From NCBI GenBank assembly GCA_900313015.1, contig OMPR01000010.1, positions 372,001-436,000 of the forward strand: a DNA stretch of 64,000 bases. Reading direction: 5' to 3'. Below, in pieces: positions 18,799 through 26,795 of this stretch. The notes beneath the pieces were generated by a model. It was not told the DNA's origin. It saw only the letters and a program-made list of their open reading frames with translations, and ran no database searches. Numbering within the stretch: the first letter of the stretch is position 1; the number at the start of each line of letters is the position of its first letter. This stretch comes from Rhodobacteraceae bacterium EL53 (GTDB lineage: Bacteria; Pseudomonadota; Alphaproteobacteria; Rhodobacterales; Rhodobacteraceae). Position numbers and translations under genes: made by a program.

Positions 18799-19485
18799 AT
18801 GGCTCAGCTCAAAAAGATTTTGCTGGTAGACGACGACGAAGACCTGCGCGAAGCGCTCAGCGAGCAGCTGATCATGACCGAAGATTTCGATGTGTTCGAG
18901 GCCCACGATGGCCAGAGCGCAATGGAGCGGGTCAAAGAGGCGCTGTATGACTTGGTCATTCTGGACGTTGGTCTGCCAGATACCGACGGTCGCGAGCTAT
19001 GCCGCCTGATGCGGAAGCAGGGTGTCAAAAGCCCGATTCTGATGCTGACCGGACATGACGGGGATGCGGACACCATCCTTGGATTGGATGCGGGGGCCAA
19101 TGATTATGTGACCAAGCCGTTCAAATTCCCGGTTCTCTTGGCGCGCATTCGGGCCCAATTGCGCCAGCATGAGCAGTCAGAAGATGCTGTTTTCACGCTT
19201 GGGCCCTATACGTTCAAGCCTGCGATGAAAATGTTGGTGACCGAAGATGATCGCAAGATCCGTCTGACCGAAAAAGAAACCAACATTCTCAAGTTCTTGT
19301 ACAGATCGACCGATGGTGTGGTTGCTCGCGACGTTTTGCTGCACGAGGTCTGGGGTTACAATGCGGGGGTTACAACGCACACGTTGGAGACCCATATCTA
19401 TCGTCTACGCCAGAAGATTGAACCCGATCCGGCAAATGTGCGCCTGTTGGTGACCGAATCGGGCGGCTATCGTTTGGTGGCCTGA
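18799..19485 (+). CDS. cenR: OmpR-family response regulator, CenR-like
   Basis: 228 aa from ATG at 18799, with AAGGAGG eight bases upstream; a GTG one codon earlier is possible. The receiver domain has the acidic pocket DDDED near residue 11, the phosphoacceptor Asp in VILDVGLPDTDG near residue 55, and the switch Lys in TKPFKFP. The winged-helix output domain ends in HIYRLRQKIEP and GGYRLVA. The overall sequence resembles CenR, an envelope-related essential regulator in alphaproteobacteria. No sensor kinase is next to it. Naming rests on remembered family resemblance. Confidence 0.75.
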   Translation: MAQLKKILLVDDDEDLREALSEQLIMTEDFDVFEAHDGQSAMERVKEALYDLVILDVGLPDTDGRELCRLMRKQGVKSPILMLTGHDGDADTILGLDAGANDYVTKPFKFPVLLARIRAQLRQHEQSEDAVFTLGPYTFKPAMKMLVTEDDRKIRLTEKETNILKFLYRSTDGVVARDVLLHEVWGYNAGVTTHTLETHIYRLRQKIEPDPANVRLLVTESGGYRLVA

Positions 19486-19543
19486 GTGTGTTGACTCAGA
19501 TCAAAGAAGTACTTTGGTCTCATGTTTAAACACTGACTATCCC

Positions 19544-19569
19544 GTGTATGTCCGGGTAATGACATACAC
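19544..19569. repeat. 9-bp perfect inverted repeat in the cenR 3' region
   Basis: GTGTATGTC and GACATACAC flank an 8-nt spacer. The repeat lies 58 bp after the cenR stop and 15 bp before the terminator. It has no T-run, so it is not a terminator. It may be an operator or an RNA hairpin in the 3' UTR. Confidence 0.7.
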
Positions 19570-19584
19570 CTCCCTGTTGGACTT

Positions 19585-19612
19585 GGCCGGGCCTCGTGCC
19601 CGGTCTTTTTTT
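19585..19612 (+). terminator. Rho-independent terminator after the CenR-like gene
   Basis: An 8-bp stem with one wobble pair (GGCCGGGC / GCCCGGTC), a CTCGT loop and seven T residues. It ends the cenR transcript about 75 bp before xthA. Confidence 0.9.
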
Positions 19613-19688
19613 GTGGTTCGCTTTGCGATGGCGCACGCGGGGTACGCGCGCTAGGTTGCGGTGACCGCGAACCAGGAAAGTCGAACGC

Positions 19689-20477
19689 ATGCCCTTTACC
19701 CTTGCTACATGGAACATCAACTCGGTCCGTCTGCGTGAGCCGATTGTGCTGAAGCTGTTGGAGGAAGAAGCCCCCGATGTGCTGTGTCTGCAGGAGTGTA
19801 AAAGCCCGGTGGACAAGATCCCGTTAGAGGGGTTCGCCGCGTTGGGCTACACCCACATGGTTGCCCGCGGCCAAAAGGGGTACAACGGGGTTGCGATCCT
19901 GTCGCGGATGCCGATCAAAGAAGTGTGCAGTCAGGATTTCGCTGATTTAGGTCATGCCCGTCATATCGCCGGACAGCTTGAGAACGGTGTGACGATCCAC
20001 AACTTTTATGTTCCTGCCGGCGGCGACGTCCCGGACCGGGAAAAGAACGAAAAGTTTGGTCAAAAGCTCGATTACCTCACAGAGATGCGGGATTGGTTTC
20101 ATGGCGATAAGCCGGAAAAATCCATTCTCGTCGGGGATTTGAACATTGCCCCGCGCGAGGATGATGTGTGGGATCATAAGAAATTGCTCAAGATCGTGAG
20201 CCATACGCCGACCGAGGTTGAGCATCTGGCCCAAGCGCAGGACGCGGGGAATTGGGTCGATATCACGCGGCAGGATATTCCTGACGGAAAGTTGTATTCG
20301 TGGTGGTCTTACCGGGCCAAGGATTGGGATGCTGCCGACAAAGGACGACGGTTGGATCACGTCTGGGCAACGGGTGATATTTCAAACGCGGGTCATTCCA
20401 GCCGGGTCATGCGCGATGCGCGCGGTTGGGAAAAACCCAGTGATCACGCGCCTATTTTTGCGACCTTCGACATTTAG
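19689..20477 (+). CDS. xthA: Exodeoxyribonuclease III (AP endonuclease family)
   Basis: 262 aa. The endonuclease/exonuclease/phosphatase fold starts with TLATWNINSVRLR and continues with the metal Glu in LCLQECKSP near residue 37, GYNGVAILSR, LVGDLNIAPRE near residue 148 and the catalytic SDHAPIF at the C terminus. It cleaves abasic sites and degrades 3' ends in base-excision repair. Its TAG stop shares bases with the stop of the convergent DUF6653 gene. Confidence 0.93.
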   Translation: MPFTLATWNINSVRLREPIVLKLLEEEAPDVLCLQECKSPVDKIPLEGFAALGYTHMVARGQKGYNGVAILSRMPIKEVCSQDFADLGHARHIAGQLENGVTIHNFYVPAGGDVPDREKNEKFGQKLDYLTEMRDWFHGDKPEKSILVGDLNIAPREDDVWDHKKLLKIVSHTPTEVEHLAQAQDAGNWVDITRQDIPDGKLYSWWSYRAKDWDAADKGRRLDHVWATGDISNAGHSSRVMRDARGWEKPSDHAPIFATFDI

Positions 20478-20995
20478 CGCAGCCAGCTGGCATAGGTCGG
20501 GTCCTGATCTTTCATGTCCTGATACAGCCAGACCATGCGATCCACGAACCAGGTCTTGCCCCCGACGATCAGGGCAAGACCCAACAAAACCGCCGACAGA
20601 TCCAGCGCCCATAGGCCATAGATCCACGGCACTATCCCAACCGCAGACACACCGGTGAGCAGTTTTGCCCAGACCACGTGGTGGTGTGGAACCGGCAGGG
20701 TGTCGCGGTTCAGGAAAACCCGCTCGCCAAAGGTGCCACGGGAGGACCAGCCGCGTGTTGATGCGGGCGGACCAAAGGCACGTGGATTCCACCATGTCCA
20801 CAGCACGACCAGTGCCACGGCAGCCACAGCCCACCACCCGATCGACACGCGGCTCCAGATTGCGAGTGACATCAAAGGCAGGATCGAAAATCGGCTATAA
20901 ACACTGAGCGGATTGGCATGACGGGCCCACGCGGCCTCGTCCATTGCCATAAAACGCTCTGAAGCTTTGAAGATATCCCAGCGCTGTGAGGTCAA
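20474..20995 (-). CDS. DUF6653 family membrane protein
   Basis: 173 aa from TTG at 20995, which has GAGAGGAG seven bases upstream; ATG codons at 20950 and 20944 lack such a site. WARHANPLSVYSRFS starts the conserved part, followed by a hydrophobic segment (GWWAVAAVALVVLWTWW), the NPRAFGPP and GWSSRGTFGERVFL motifs, and two further hydrophobic stretches near residues 120 and 140. The family is of unknown function and probably sits in the inner membrane. It is convergent with xthA. Confidence 0.75.
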   Translation of the reverse strand: MTSQRWDIFKASERFMAMDEAAWARHANPLSVYSRFSILPLMSLAIWSRVSIGWWAVAAVALVVLWTWWNPRAFGPPASTRGWSSRGTFGERVFLNRDTLPVPHHHVVWAKLLTGVSAVGIVPWIYGLWALDLSAVLLGLALIVGGKTWFVDRMVWLYQDMKDQDPTYASWLR

Positions 20996-21070
20996 ATCGG
21001 CAACTCCTCTCTTGGTTTCCGGGCCGTCCGCTTGCATATAGGGGGCAAGCTCGAACCGGAGAAGCATGTC

Positions 21071-21988
21071 ATGGAAATTCTGAACGGTGCAAGTGGCACC
21101 CCCGCCGCTGATTTGATCAAGGACACAACCGAAGCCAGTTTCATGGTGGATGTTGTCGAAGCCTCGCAAGAGGTGCCGGTGATTGTTGATTTCTGGGCCC
21201 CTTGGTGTGGTCCATGCAAAACGCTGGGCCCACTGTTGGAAGACGCGGTGACTGCTGCCAAAGGCGCGGTCAAGATGGTCAAGGTCAACGTGGACGAGGC
21301 GCAGATGATTGCGGGTCAGTTACAGATCCAGTCGATCCCCACCGTTTATGCGTTTTACAAAGGCCAGCCCGTCGATGGGTTTCAGGGCGCTGTACCAGGG
21401 TCCGAAATTACAGCGTTTGTTGAGCGTGTGGTTGCTGCCGGGGGTGGTGAGATGCCGGATGGTGGTCTGGATGATGCCGTAGCTGCCGCGGAAGAGATGA
21501 TGACCGAGGGCGCGTTTGCCGATGCGGTTGAAACGTTTGCGGCCATCTTGGGCGAAGATCCGAACCACGCCGCAGCCTATGGCGGTTTGGTACGCGCCCA
21601 TATCGCGCTGGAAGATCTGGAACAGGCCGAAGCCGTTTTGAACGGGGCCCCTGCCGAGATTTCGGAAAGTGCTGAGTTGGAAGCTGCACATGCGCAGCTT
21701 GAATTGGCAAAGCAGGCCGCAGATGCCGGTCCCGTGGCTGAATTGACCGCAGCGGTTGAGGCGGACCCAAACAATCCGCAAGCGCGGTTTGATTTGGCGC
21801 TGGCCTTGCATGCCTCGGATCAGGTCGAAGAGGCTGTGGCGCAGTTGCTGGAATTGTTCCGCCAAGATCGGGAATGGAACGAGGGCGCTGCCAAAACCCA
21901 GCTGTTCACCATTTTCGATGCGCTTAAGGCCAATGACCCGATCGTTTTGAACGGACGCCGCAAGCTGAGTTCAATGATATTTGCCTAA
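21071..21988 (+). CDS. Thioredoxin-TPR co-chaperone (CnoX/YbbN-like)
   Basis: 305 aa from ATG at 21071 (GGAGAAG upstream). The N-terminal thioredoxin domain has FWAPWCGPCK near residue 44 with both active Cys, and the cis-Pro loop SIPTVYAFYKG. From residue 130 to the end there are Ala/Glu-rich TPR helices (AFADAVETFAAIL, NNPQARFDLALALH). YbbN/CnoX proteins protect substrates from oxidation and pass them to chaperonins; this one keeps the CxxC and could also reduce disulfides. A LON-domain gene follows by 27 bp. Confidence 0.87.
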   Translation: MEILNGASGTPAADLIKDTTEASFMVDVVEASQEVPVIVDFWAPWCGPCKTLGPLLEDAVTAAKGAVKMVKVNVDEAQMIAGQLQIQSIPTVYAFYKGQPVDGFQGAVPGSEITAFVERVVAAGGGEMPDGGLDDAVAAAEEMMTEGAFADAVETFAAILGEDPNHAAAYGGLVRAHIALEDLEQAEAVLNGAPAEISESAELEAAHAQLELAKQAADAGPVAELTAAVEADPNNPQARFDLALALHASDQVEEAVAQLLELFRQDREWNEGAAKTQLFTIFDALKANDPIVLNGRRKLSSMIFA

Positions 21989-22015
21989 GGTCAGATACGG
22001 GCTACAATCGGTTGT

Positions 22016-22657
22016 ATGATGCAATCTGCTGACCTTCCGGATATGCTTGCGGTGTTTCCGCTGCGACAGGCGCTTGTGTTGCCTCGGTCGCGGTTGCCGC
22101 TGCATATCTTTGAGCCGCGCTACCTTCAGATGCTGGAGGACGCGCTGAAAACGCCTCATCGCCTGATCGGGATGGTTCAACCCAACCCAGTCCCTGGCGA
22201 CGAGGATAAATTGCAAATGATTGGCTGTGCGGGGCGGATCACTCAGTTTTCTGAGACAGAAGACGGCCGGTACATGGTTACCCTGACGGGGATTTCGCGT
22301 TTCAGGGTCAAGGACGAGGTACACGGCTTTTCCCCGTATCGTCGGTGTTCCGTGTGTTGGAAGGGGTTTCAACGCGATCTGGGGCGCAGCGAAACGGATG
22401 AGCACTTTGATCGTCCGACGTTCTTGGACCTTCTTCGGCGGTATTTGGTGGCGCAAAACATGTCATCAGATTGGGGGGAGTTGCAGGACGCGGATGATGA
22501 ATTGCTGGTCAATTCGTTGTCGATCATCCTGCCTTTCGAGCCTGAAGAAAGACAAGCGTTGCTAGAGGCGCCTTGCCTGAAAACGCGCCGGGAAACGCTG
22601 GTTACATTGATAGAGTTCGCCCTGCGCGGCGGCACGAATGAGGAAACGCTCCAATGA
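22016..22657 (+). CDS. LON N-terminal (substrate-binding) domain protein
   Basis: 213 aa. The start reads [26 protein letters not shown], the PUA-like N-terminal domain of Lon, without any AAA or protease domain. MQSADLPDM marks the start. Stand-alone LON-N proteins are widespread in alphaproteobacteria with no settled role; they may bind proteins or peptides. It overlaps the Trm112-like gene by 4 bp (ATGA). Confidence 0.88.
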   Translation: MMQSADLPDMLAVFPLRQALVLPRSRLPLHIFEPRYLQMLEDALKTPHRLIGMVQPNPVPGDEDKLQMIGCAGRITQFSETEDGRYMVTLTGISRFRVKDEVHGFSPYRRCSVCWKGFQRDLGRSETDEHFDRPTFLDLLRRYLVAQNMSSDWGELQDADDELLVNSLSIILPFEPEERQALLEAPCLKTRRETLVTLIEFALRGGTNEETLQ

Positions 22658-22839
22658 GTGAAACGCAATCTGTGTTTGATCGCCGTATGCTGGAGGCGTT
22701 GATTTGTCCGCAAACGCAAGGGACGTTGGAATATGACGCGGCCAAGCAAGAATTGATTTCTCGCGCGGCAGGACTTGCCTTTCCTATCCGAAATGGCATT
22801 CCGGTCATGTTGATTGACGAGGCGCGCGTGCTGGATTGA
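22654..22839 (+). CDS. Trm112-like (YcaR/UPF0434) small protein
   Basis: 61 aa. [17 protein letters not shown] followed by [20 protein letters not shown] is the bacterial Trm112/UPF0434 pattern. Only one Cys remains, so the zinc knot of eukaryotic Trm112 is incomplete, as is common in short bacterial members. Trm112 activates methyltransferases in eukaryotes; the bacterial role is unclear. It is the last gene of the co-chaperone-LON-Trm112 run and ends 5 bp before the convergent hydroxylase gene. Confidence 0.9.
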   Translation: MSETQSVFDRRMLEALICPQTQGTLEYDAAKQELISRAAGLAFPIRNGIPVMLIDEARVLD

Positions 22840-22844
22840 GCGCG

Positions 22845-24071
22845 CTAGATTTGCTTGCCTTGTAGCAACACAGGCAGGTCGCCGGTCAGGCCGGCGGCTT
22901 CGCGCACGAACCCACGACGCAGACCGGGCAGGGATCCCAGAACGCCCATGCCAATGTCGCGCCCTAGACGCAGGATGGGGTTGTCGTTGGAAAACAGCTT
23001 GTTGAACACATCTGTGGCCATCGCCAGGGTCGCCGTGTCGAACCGGCGCCATTCCTGATACCGTTCCAGCACAAGCTGCCCGCCAATATCTTCGCCGCGT
23101 CGTCCTGCAAGGGTCAGAACCTCAGCCAGAGCACCGACATCGCGTAGCCCTGCATTTAGGCCCTGGCCTGCGATTGGGTGCATGCCGTGGGCGGCATCCC
23201 CGATCAGGGCCATGCGATCGGCGATGAATGAATTCGCGATGGTCAAATTCAGCGGGTAGGTAAAGCGCGCTCCGGCGAGTTTGATCTCACCCAGAAAATC
23301 CCCAAATCGGGGCTGCAACGCTTGCAGGTAGTCCGAGTCAGTCATGGCATTGATTTGATGCGCCGTTTCAGTCTTTTCGCTCCAGACGATCGAGCAGCGG
23401 TTGCCGGTGAGAGGGAGGATTGCCAAGGGACCGGGCGGCATAAAGAATTGATGCGCGACACCGTTGTGGGGCAATTCATGGTCGATGGCGCAGACCAGCG
23501 CCGTTTGACCGTAGTCCCACCCGGACCGTTTGATGCCAGCGCGTTCTGCGGTGCCGCTTTTGCGGCCATCTGACCCGATCAAAACACGACCCGACAGGGT
23601 GCTGCCGTCGTCCAATGTCACGGTCACGCCGCTGATATCGGTGCTTTGGGCGACAACCGTTTTGCCGCTGATCTGTGTGATGTTGGGGTGATCTGCCATC
23701 GCCGCGAGGAAAGCAGGGCGCAAATGGCGGTCTTCGACCATATAGCCCATTGGGCCTTCTTCCAGTTCGGCATGGTCAAAGTGCATGAAAAACGGTGATG
23801 GGCCGCTGCCTGCGTGGCCATCGGTCACTTTGATTTCCAGCATCGGTTGCGCCTGATCCGCGACGCGGGACCAGACACCAATCGCCTTGAGCAATCTTTG
23901 CGAGGCGAGCGCGAGCGCATAGCCGCGCCCGTCAAAGGCCGCATCGGTACGGGCCGTCACGCTGAGCGTGTCAATCACCGTGACCGAATGGCGGGTATCC
24001 GCAAGCGCCAATGCCAAAGCGGGGCCATTCAGGCCACCACCAACAATCAGGATATCAGATGACGTGTTCAT
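22845..24071 (-). CDS. UbiH/UbiF/VisC/COQ6-family FAD hydroxylase (ubiquinone synthesis)
   Basis: 408 aa from ATG at 24071 (MNTSSDILIVGGGLNGPALA), the FAD-binding start; the longer frame to 24179 adds a non-conserved stretch. The second FAD signature GDAAHGMHPIAGQGLNAGLRD near residue 283 and the DG-containing VLIGSDGRKSGTAERAG near residue 155 are diagnostic. Such flavin monooxygenases hydroxylate the ubiquinone ring at C1, C5 or C6; which position is not clear here (UbiH or UbiL-type). It diverges from the amidase gene. Confidence 0.88.
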   Translation of the reverse strand: MNTSSDILIVGGGLNGPALALALADTRHSVTVIDTLSVTARTDAAFDGRGYALALASQRLLKAIGVWSRVADQAQPMLEIKVTDGHAGSGPSPFFMHFDHAELEEGPMGYMVEDRHLRPAFLAAMADHPNITQISGKTVVAQSTDISGVTVTLDDGSTLSGRVLIGSDGRKSGTAERAGIKRSGWDYGQTALVCAIDHELPHNGVAHQFFMPPGPLAILPLTGNRCSIVWSEKTETAHQINAMTDSDYLQALQPRFGDFLGEIKLAGARFTYPLNLTIANSFIADRMALIGDAAHGMHPIAGQGLNAGLRDVGALAEVLTLAGRRGEDIGGQLVLERYQEWRRFDTATLAMATDVFNKLFSNDNPILRLGRDIGMGVLGSLPGLRRGFVREAAGLTGDLPVLLQGKQI

Positions 24072-24160
24072 GAGGTGCAATATGCGCGGCCTTTCGGGAT
24101 TGTCCATGCCCCATGCTGTCGCTACCGTCGCGACACACCACAGCAGGCGGGCGGAGCGAT

Positions 24161-25489
24161 ATGCAAAATTGGCTGACAATGACGGCGAGTGATCTGGGGC
24201 GGGGCATCGGGACGGGTGAGATTGACCCGGTTCAGCTGACGCAATGTTATCTGGATGCGATTGCGAGCCACCCCCACCGGGACCGAATTTATGCGCGTGT
24301 GACGGCGGATCGGGCTTTGGCCGAGGCAGGCGCTGCGCGGGATCGGGCGCAGGTTGGGCGACGGTTGTCGTTGCTGGATGGGGTGCCGATCAGTTGGAAA
24401 GACCTGTTTGATACAGCTGGGACCGGGACCGAAGCCGGGTCTGCCTTGTTGGCGGGGCGCGTGCCGGATCGCGATGCCTGGGTGTTGCGGAATGCAACGG
24501 CGCGCGGCGCTGTGTGTTTGGGCAAGACCCATATGAGCGAACTGGCGTTTTCGGGTCTTGGGTTGAACCCCATCACCGACACGCCGCCCTGTGTGAATGA
24601 CGAAACCGCTGTTCCGGGCGGATCGTCGTCGGGGGCGGGGGCGTCGGTTGCGTGGGATTTGGCTGCGGGAGGAATCGGCTCTGATACAGGCGGTTCGGTG
24701 CGTATTCCTGCGGCGTGGAATGATCTGGTTGGTTTGAAAACCACGTCCGGTCGGCTCAGCCTTGAAGGGGTGGTGCCGCTGTGTTTGAAATTTGACACCA
24801 TTGGTCCGTTGACCCGGTCGGTTGAGGATGCGGCGCAGATGTTGGCGATGCTAGAGGATGGCAAGGTTGCGGATCTCAAGGGGGCTTCGCTTAAGGGGCG
24901 GCGGTTTGCAGCGCTTCAGACTGTCGTTCTGGAAGATGTGCGTGATGGCCCCGGTGCGGCCTATGAAAGCGCGTTGAAACGACTGAGTGATGCGGGGGCA
25001 GAGATCGTGCCGTTGCATGTGCCTGAGGTGTCCGAGGCGATGACCCTGACCGGCCCGTTGTACACGGCCGAGGCGTATGGGTTGTGGCGCGATGTGATCG
25101 AGGCCAATCCAGACGCGATGTATGCCGAGATTTTGGAACGGTTCCGGTCCGGCGCTGGGTATTCCGGCCCCGATTATGTGGCAGCTTGGGCCAAGCTGGA
25201 AGGGTGTCGTGCAGCCTGGGATGCGGCAGCAGCCGGGTTTGATGCGGTGTTGGCACCGACATCGCCGATTCTGCCGCCGAATCTGGATCGGTTGATGACA
25301 GATCATGATTATTATGTGACCGAAAATCTGTTGGCGCTGCGCAACACGCGGATCGGGAACTTGTTGGGTCTTTCGGCGCTGACCCTGCCAACGGGCACGC
25401 CAAGTTGTGGTTTGATGATGATGGGAGCGCCGGATTGCGAAGAGGCATTGTTGCGAATGGGGGCGGCCGCAGAAATGGCGCTGACCTGA
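24161..25489 (+). CDS. Amidase (amidase signature family)
   Basis: 442 aa from ATG at 24161. The amidase-signature Lys is in PISWKDLFDTAG near residue 80, and the Ser-cis-Ser part of the triad in GGSSSGAGASVAWDLA and GSDTGGSVRIPAAW near residues 155-180. It hydrolyses an amide bond of unknown substrate. The sequence resembles stand-alone amidases rather than GatA, since no gatB or gatC is near. It lies in a colinear run with the aminotransferase and ftsK. Confidence 0.88.
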   Translation: MQNWLTMTASDLGRGIGTGEIDPVQLTQCYLDAIASHPHRDRIYARVTADRALAEAGAARDRAQVGRRLSLLDGVPISWKDLFDTAGTGTEAGSALLAGRVPDRDAWVLRNATARGAVCLGKTHMSELAFSGLGLNPITDTPPCVNDETAVPGGSSSGAGASVAWDLAAGGIGSDTGGSVRIPAAWNDLVGLKTTSGRLSLEGVVPLCLKFDTIGPLTRSVEDAAQMLAMLEDGKVADLKGASLKGRRFAALQTVVLEDVRDGPGAAYESALKRLSDAGAEIVPLHVPEVSEAMTLTGPLYTAEAYGLWRDVIEANPDAMYAEILERFRSGAGYSGPDYVAAWAKLEGCRAAWDAAAAGFDAVLAPTSPILPPNLDRLMTDHDYYVTENLLALRNTRIGNLLGLSALTLPTGTPSCGLMMMGAPDCEEALLRMGAAAEMALT

Positions 25490-25598
25490 ATGCCACAATT
25501 GCAAGCGCGTGCAATGCTTTGTCTGGACGTGAGGGCGGTGCATCTGTAACTTGGTTTCAAACGGGGCGTGAATGATCCCGACTTTGAGGCAGTACAGT

Positions 25599-26780
25599 AT
25601 GGATTTCCCCGAGCGGTTCTCGAACCTACCGGCCTATGCATTCCCGCGTTTGCGCGCCCTGTTGGATCATCACCAACCGGGGGGTGACGTTGTTCACATG
25701 ACCATTGGCGAGCCGAAACACGCGTTCCCCGCGTGGGTGCCCGATGTGATCATGGAAAATGCCGCCGGTTTTCAGGGCTATCCGCCAAATGATGGGTCGG
25801 ATGCTTTGCGCGGCGCTATCAGTGACTGGATCAAACGTCGCTATGGTGTGGCTATGGATGCCAACACGCAGGTTATGGCGCTGAATGGCACACGCGAGGG
25901 GCTGTACAACGCGGCGATGGCTTTGTGCCCTGAACAGAAGAACGGGCAAAAACCGATCGTTCTGTCGCCGAACCCGTTTTATCAGGTTTACATGGTTGCC
26001 GCGATTTCTGTTGGTGCAGAGCCGCGATTTGTGCCCGCAACGGCTGCAACAAATCATTTGCCGGATTACACCAGCCTGCCCGAGGATGTCTTGAACCGGA
26101 CAGCTGTGGCGTACATCTGTTCGCCGGCCAATCCACAAGGGGCTGTTGCCTCGCGCGATTACTGGGCGGATCTGATCCGGCTGGCAGAGCAGTATGATTT
26201 CCGAATCTTTGCGGATGAATGTTATTCCGAGATTTACCGTAATGAGGCCCCAACCGGGGTGCTGAGTGTTGCGCAAGAGCTGGGTGCTGATCCTGAGCGG
26301 GTGGTTCTGTTCAATTCCCTGTCCAAGCGTTCAAACTTGGCCGGGTTGCGATCAGGACTGGTTGCGGGTGGTCCTGAGACGATCAAACGGATCAAGCAAT
26401 TGCGCGCCTATTCGGGGGCTCCATTGCCAGCACCTTTGCAAGCCGTGGCGACTCGGGTTTGGGCGGATGAGGTGCATGTCGAAGAAAATCGCGCGCTTTA
26501 TCGGGAAAAGTTCGAAATCGCGGACGAAATTTTAGGCGGTGTCCAGGGATACCAGTCCCCTGAGGCCGGTTTTTTCCTGTGGCTGCCCGTTGATAACGGC
26601 GAACAGGCCGCGCTGAAGCTGTGGCAGGAAACGGGTGTACGTGTGTTGCCTGGGGCCTATCTGGCGCAAGGCGATCCGGGGCAAAACCCGGGTGAAGGAT
26701 ATATTCGGGTCGCGATGGTGGCCCCAAAAACAGATACGCAACGCGGGCTGACAATGCTGCGCGATTGTTTGTACAGATAA
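25599..26780 (+). CDS. Class I/II aminotransferase, DapC-like
   Basis: 393 aa from ATG at 25599 (MDFPERFSNLPAYAFPRL). PLP-fold features: GEPKHAFPAW near residue 40, NGTREGLYNA near residue 95, NPFYQVY near residue 126, and the PLP lysine in NSLSKRSNLAGLRSG near residue 240, with the phosphate Arg in YIRVAMVAP at the C terminus. The sequence resembles proteobacterial N-succinyldiaminopimelate aminotransferase (DapC), which would place it in lysine and murein synthesis, but other acceptor substrates are possible. ftsK follows after 15 bp. Confidence 0.8.
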   Translation: MDFPERFSNLPAYAFPRLRALLDHHQPGGDVVHMTIGEPKHAFPAWVPDVIMENAAGFQGYPPNDGSDALRGAISDWIKRRYGVAMDANTQVMALNGTREGLYNAAMALCPEQKNGQKPIVLSPNPFYQVYMVAAISVGAEPRFVPATAATNHLPDYTSLPEDVLNRTAVAYICSPANPQGAVASRDYWADLIRLAEQYDFRIFADECYSEIYRNEAPTGVLSVAQELGADPERVVLFNSLSKRSNLAGLRSGLVAGGPETIKRIKQLRAYSGAPLPAPLQAVATRVWADEVHVEENRALYREKFEIADEILGGVQGYQSPEAGFFLWLPVDNGEQAALKLWQETGVRVLPGAYLAQGDPGQNPGEGYIRVAMVAPKTDTQRGLTMLRDCLYR

Positions 26781-26795
26781 GATTCGAGGTTAAGC

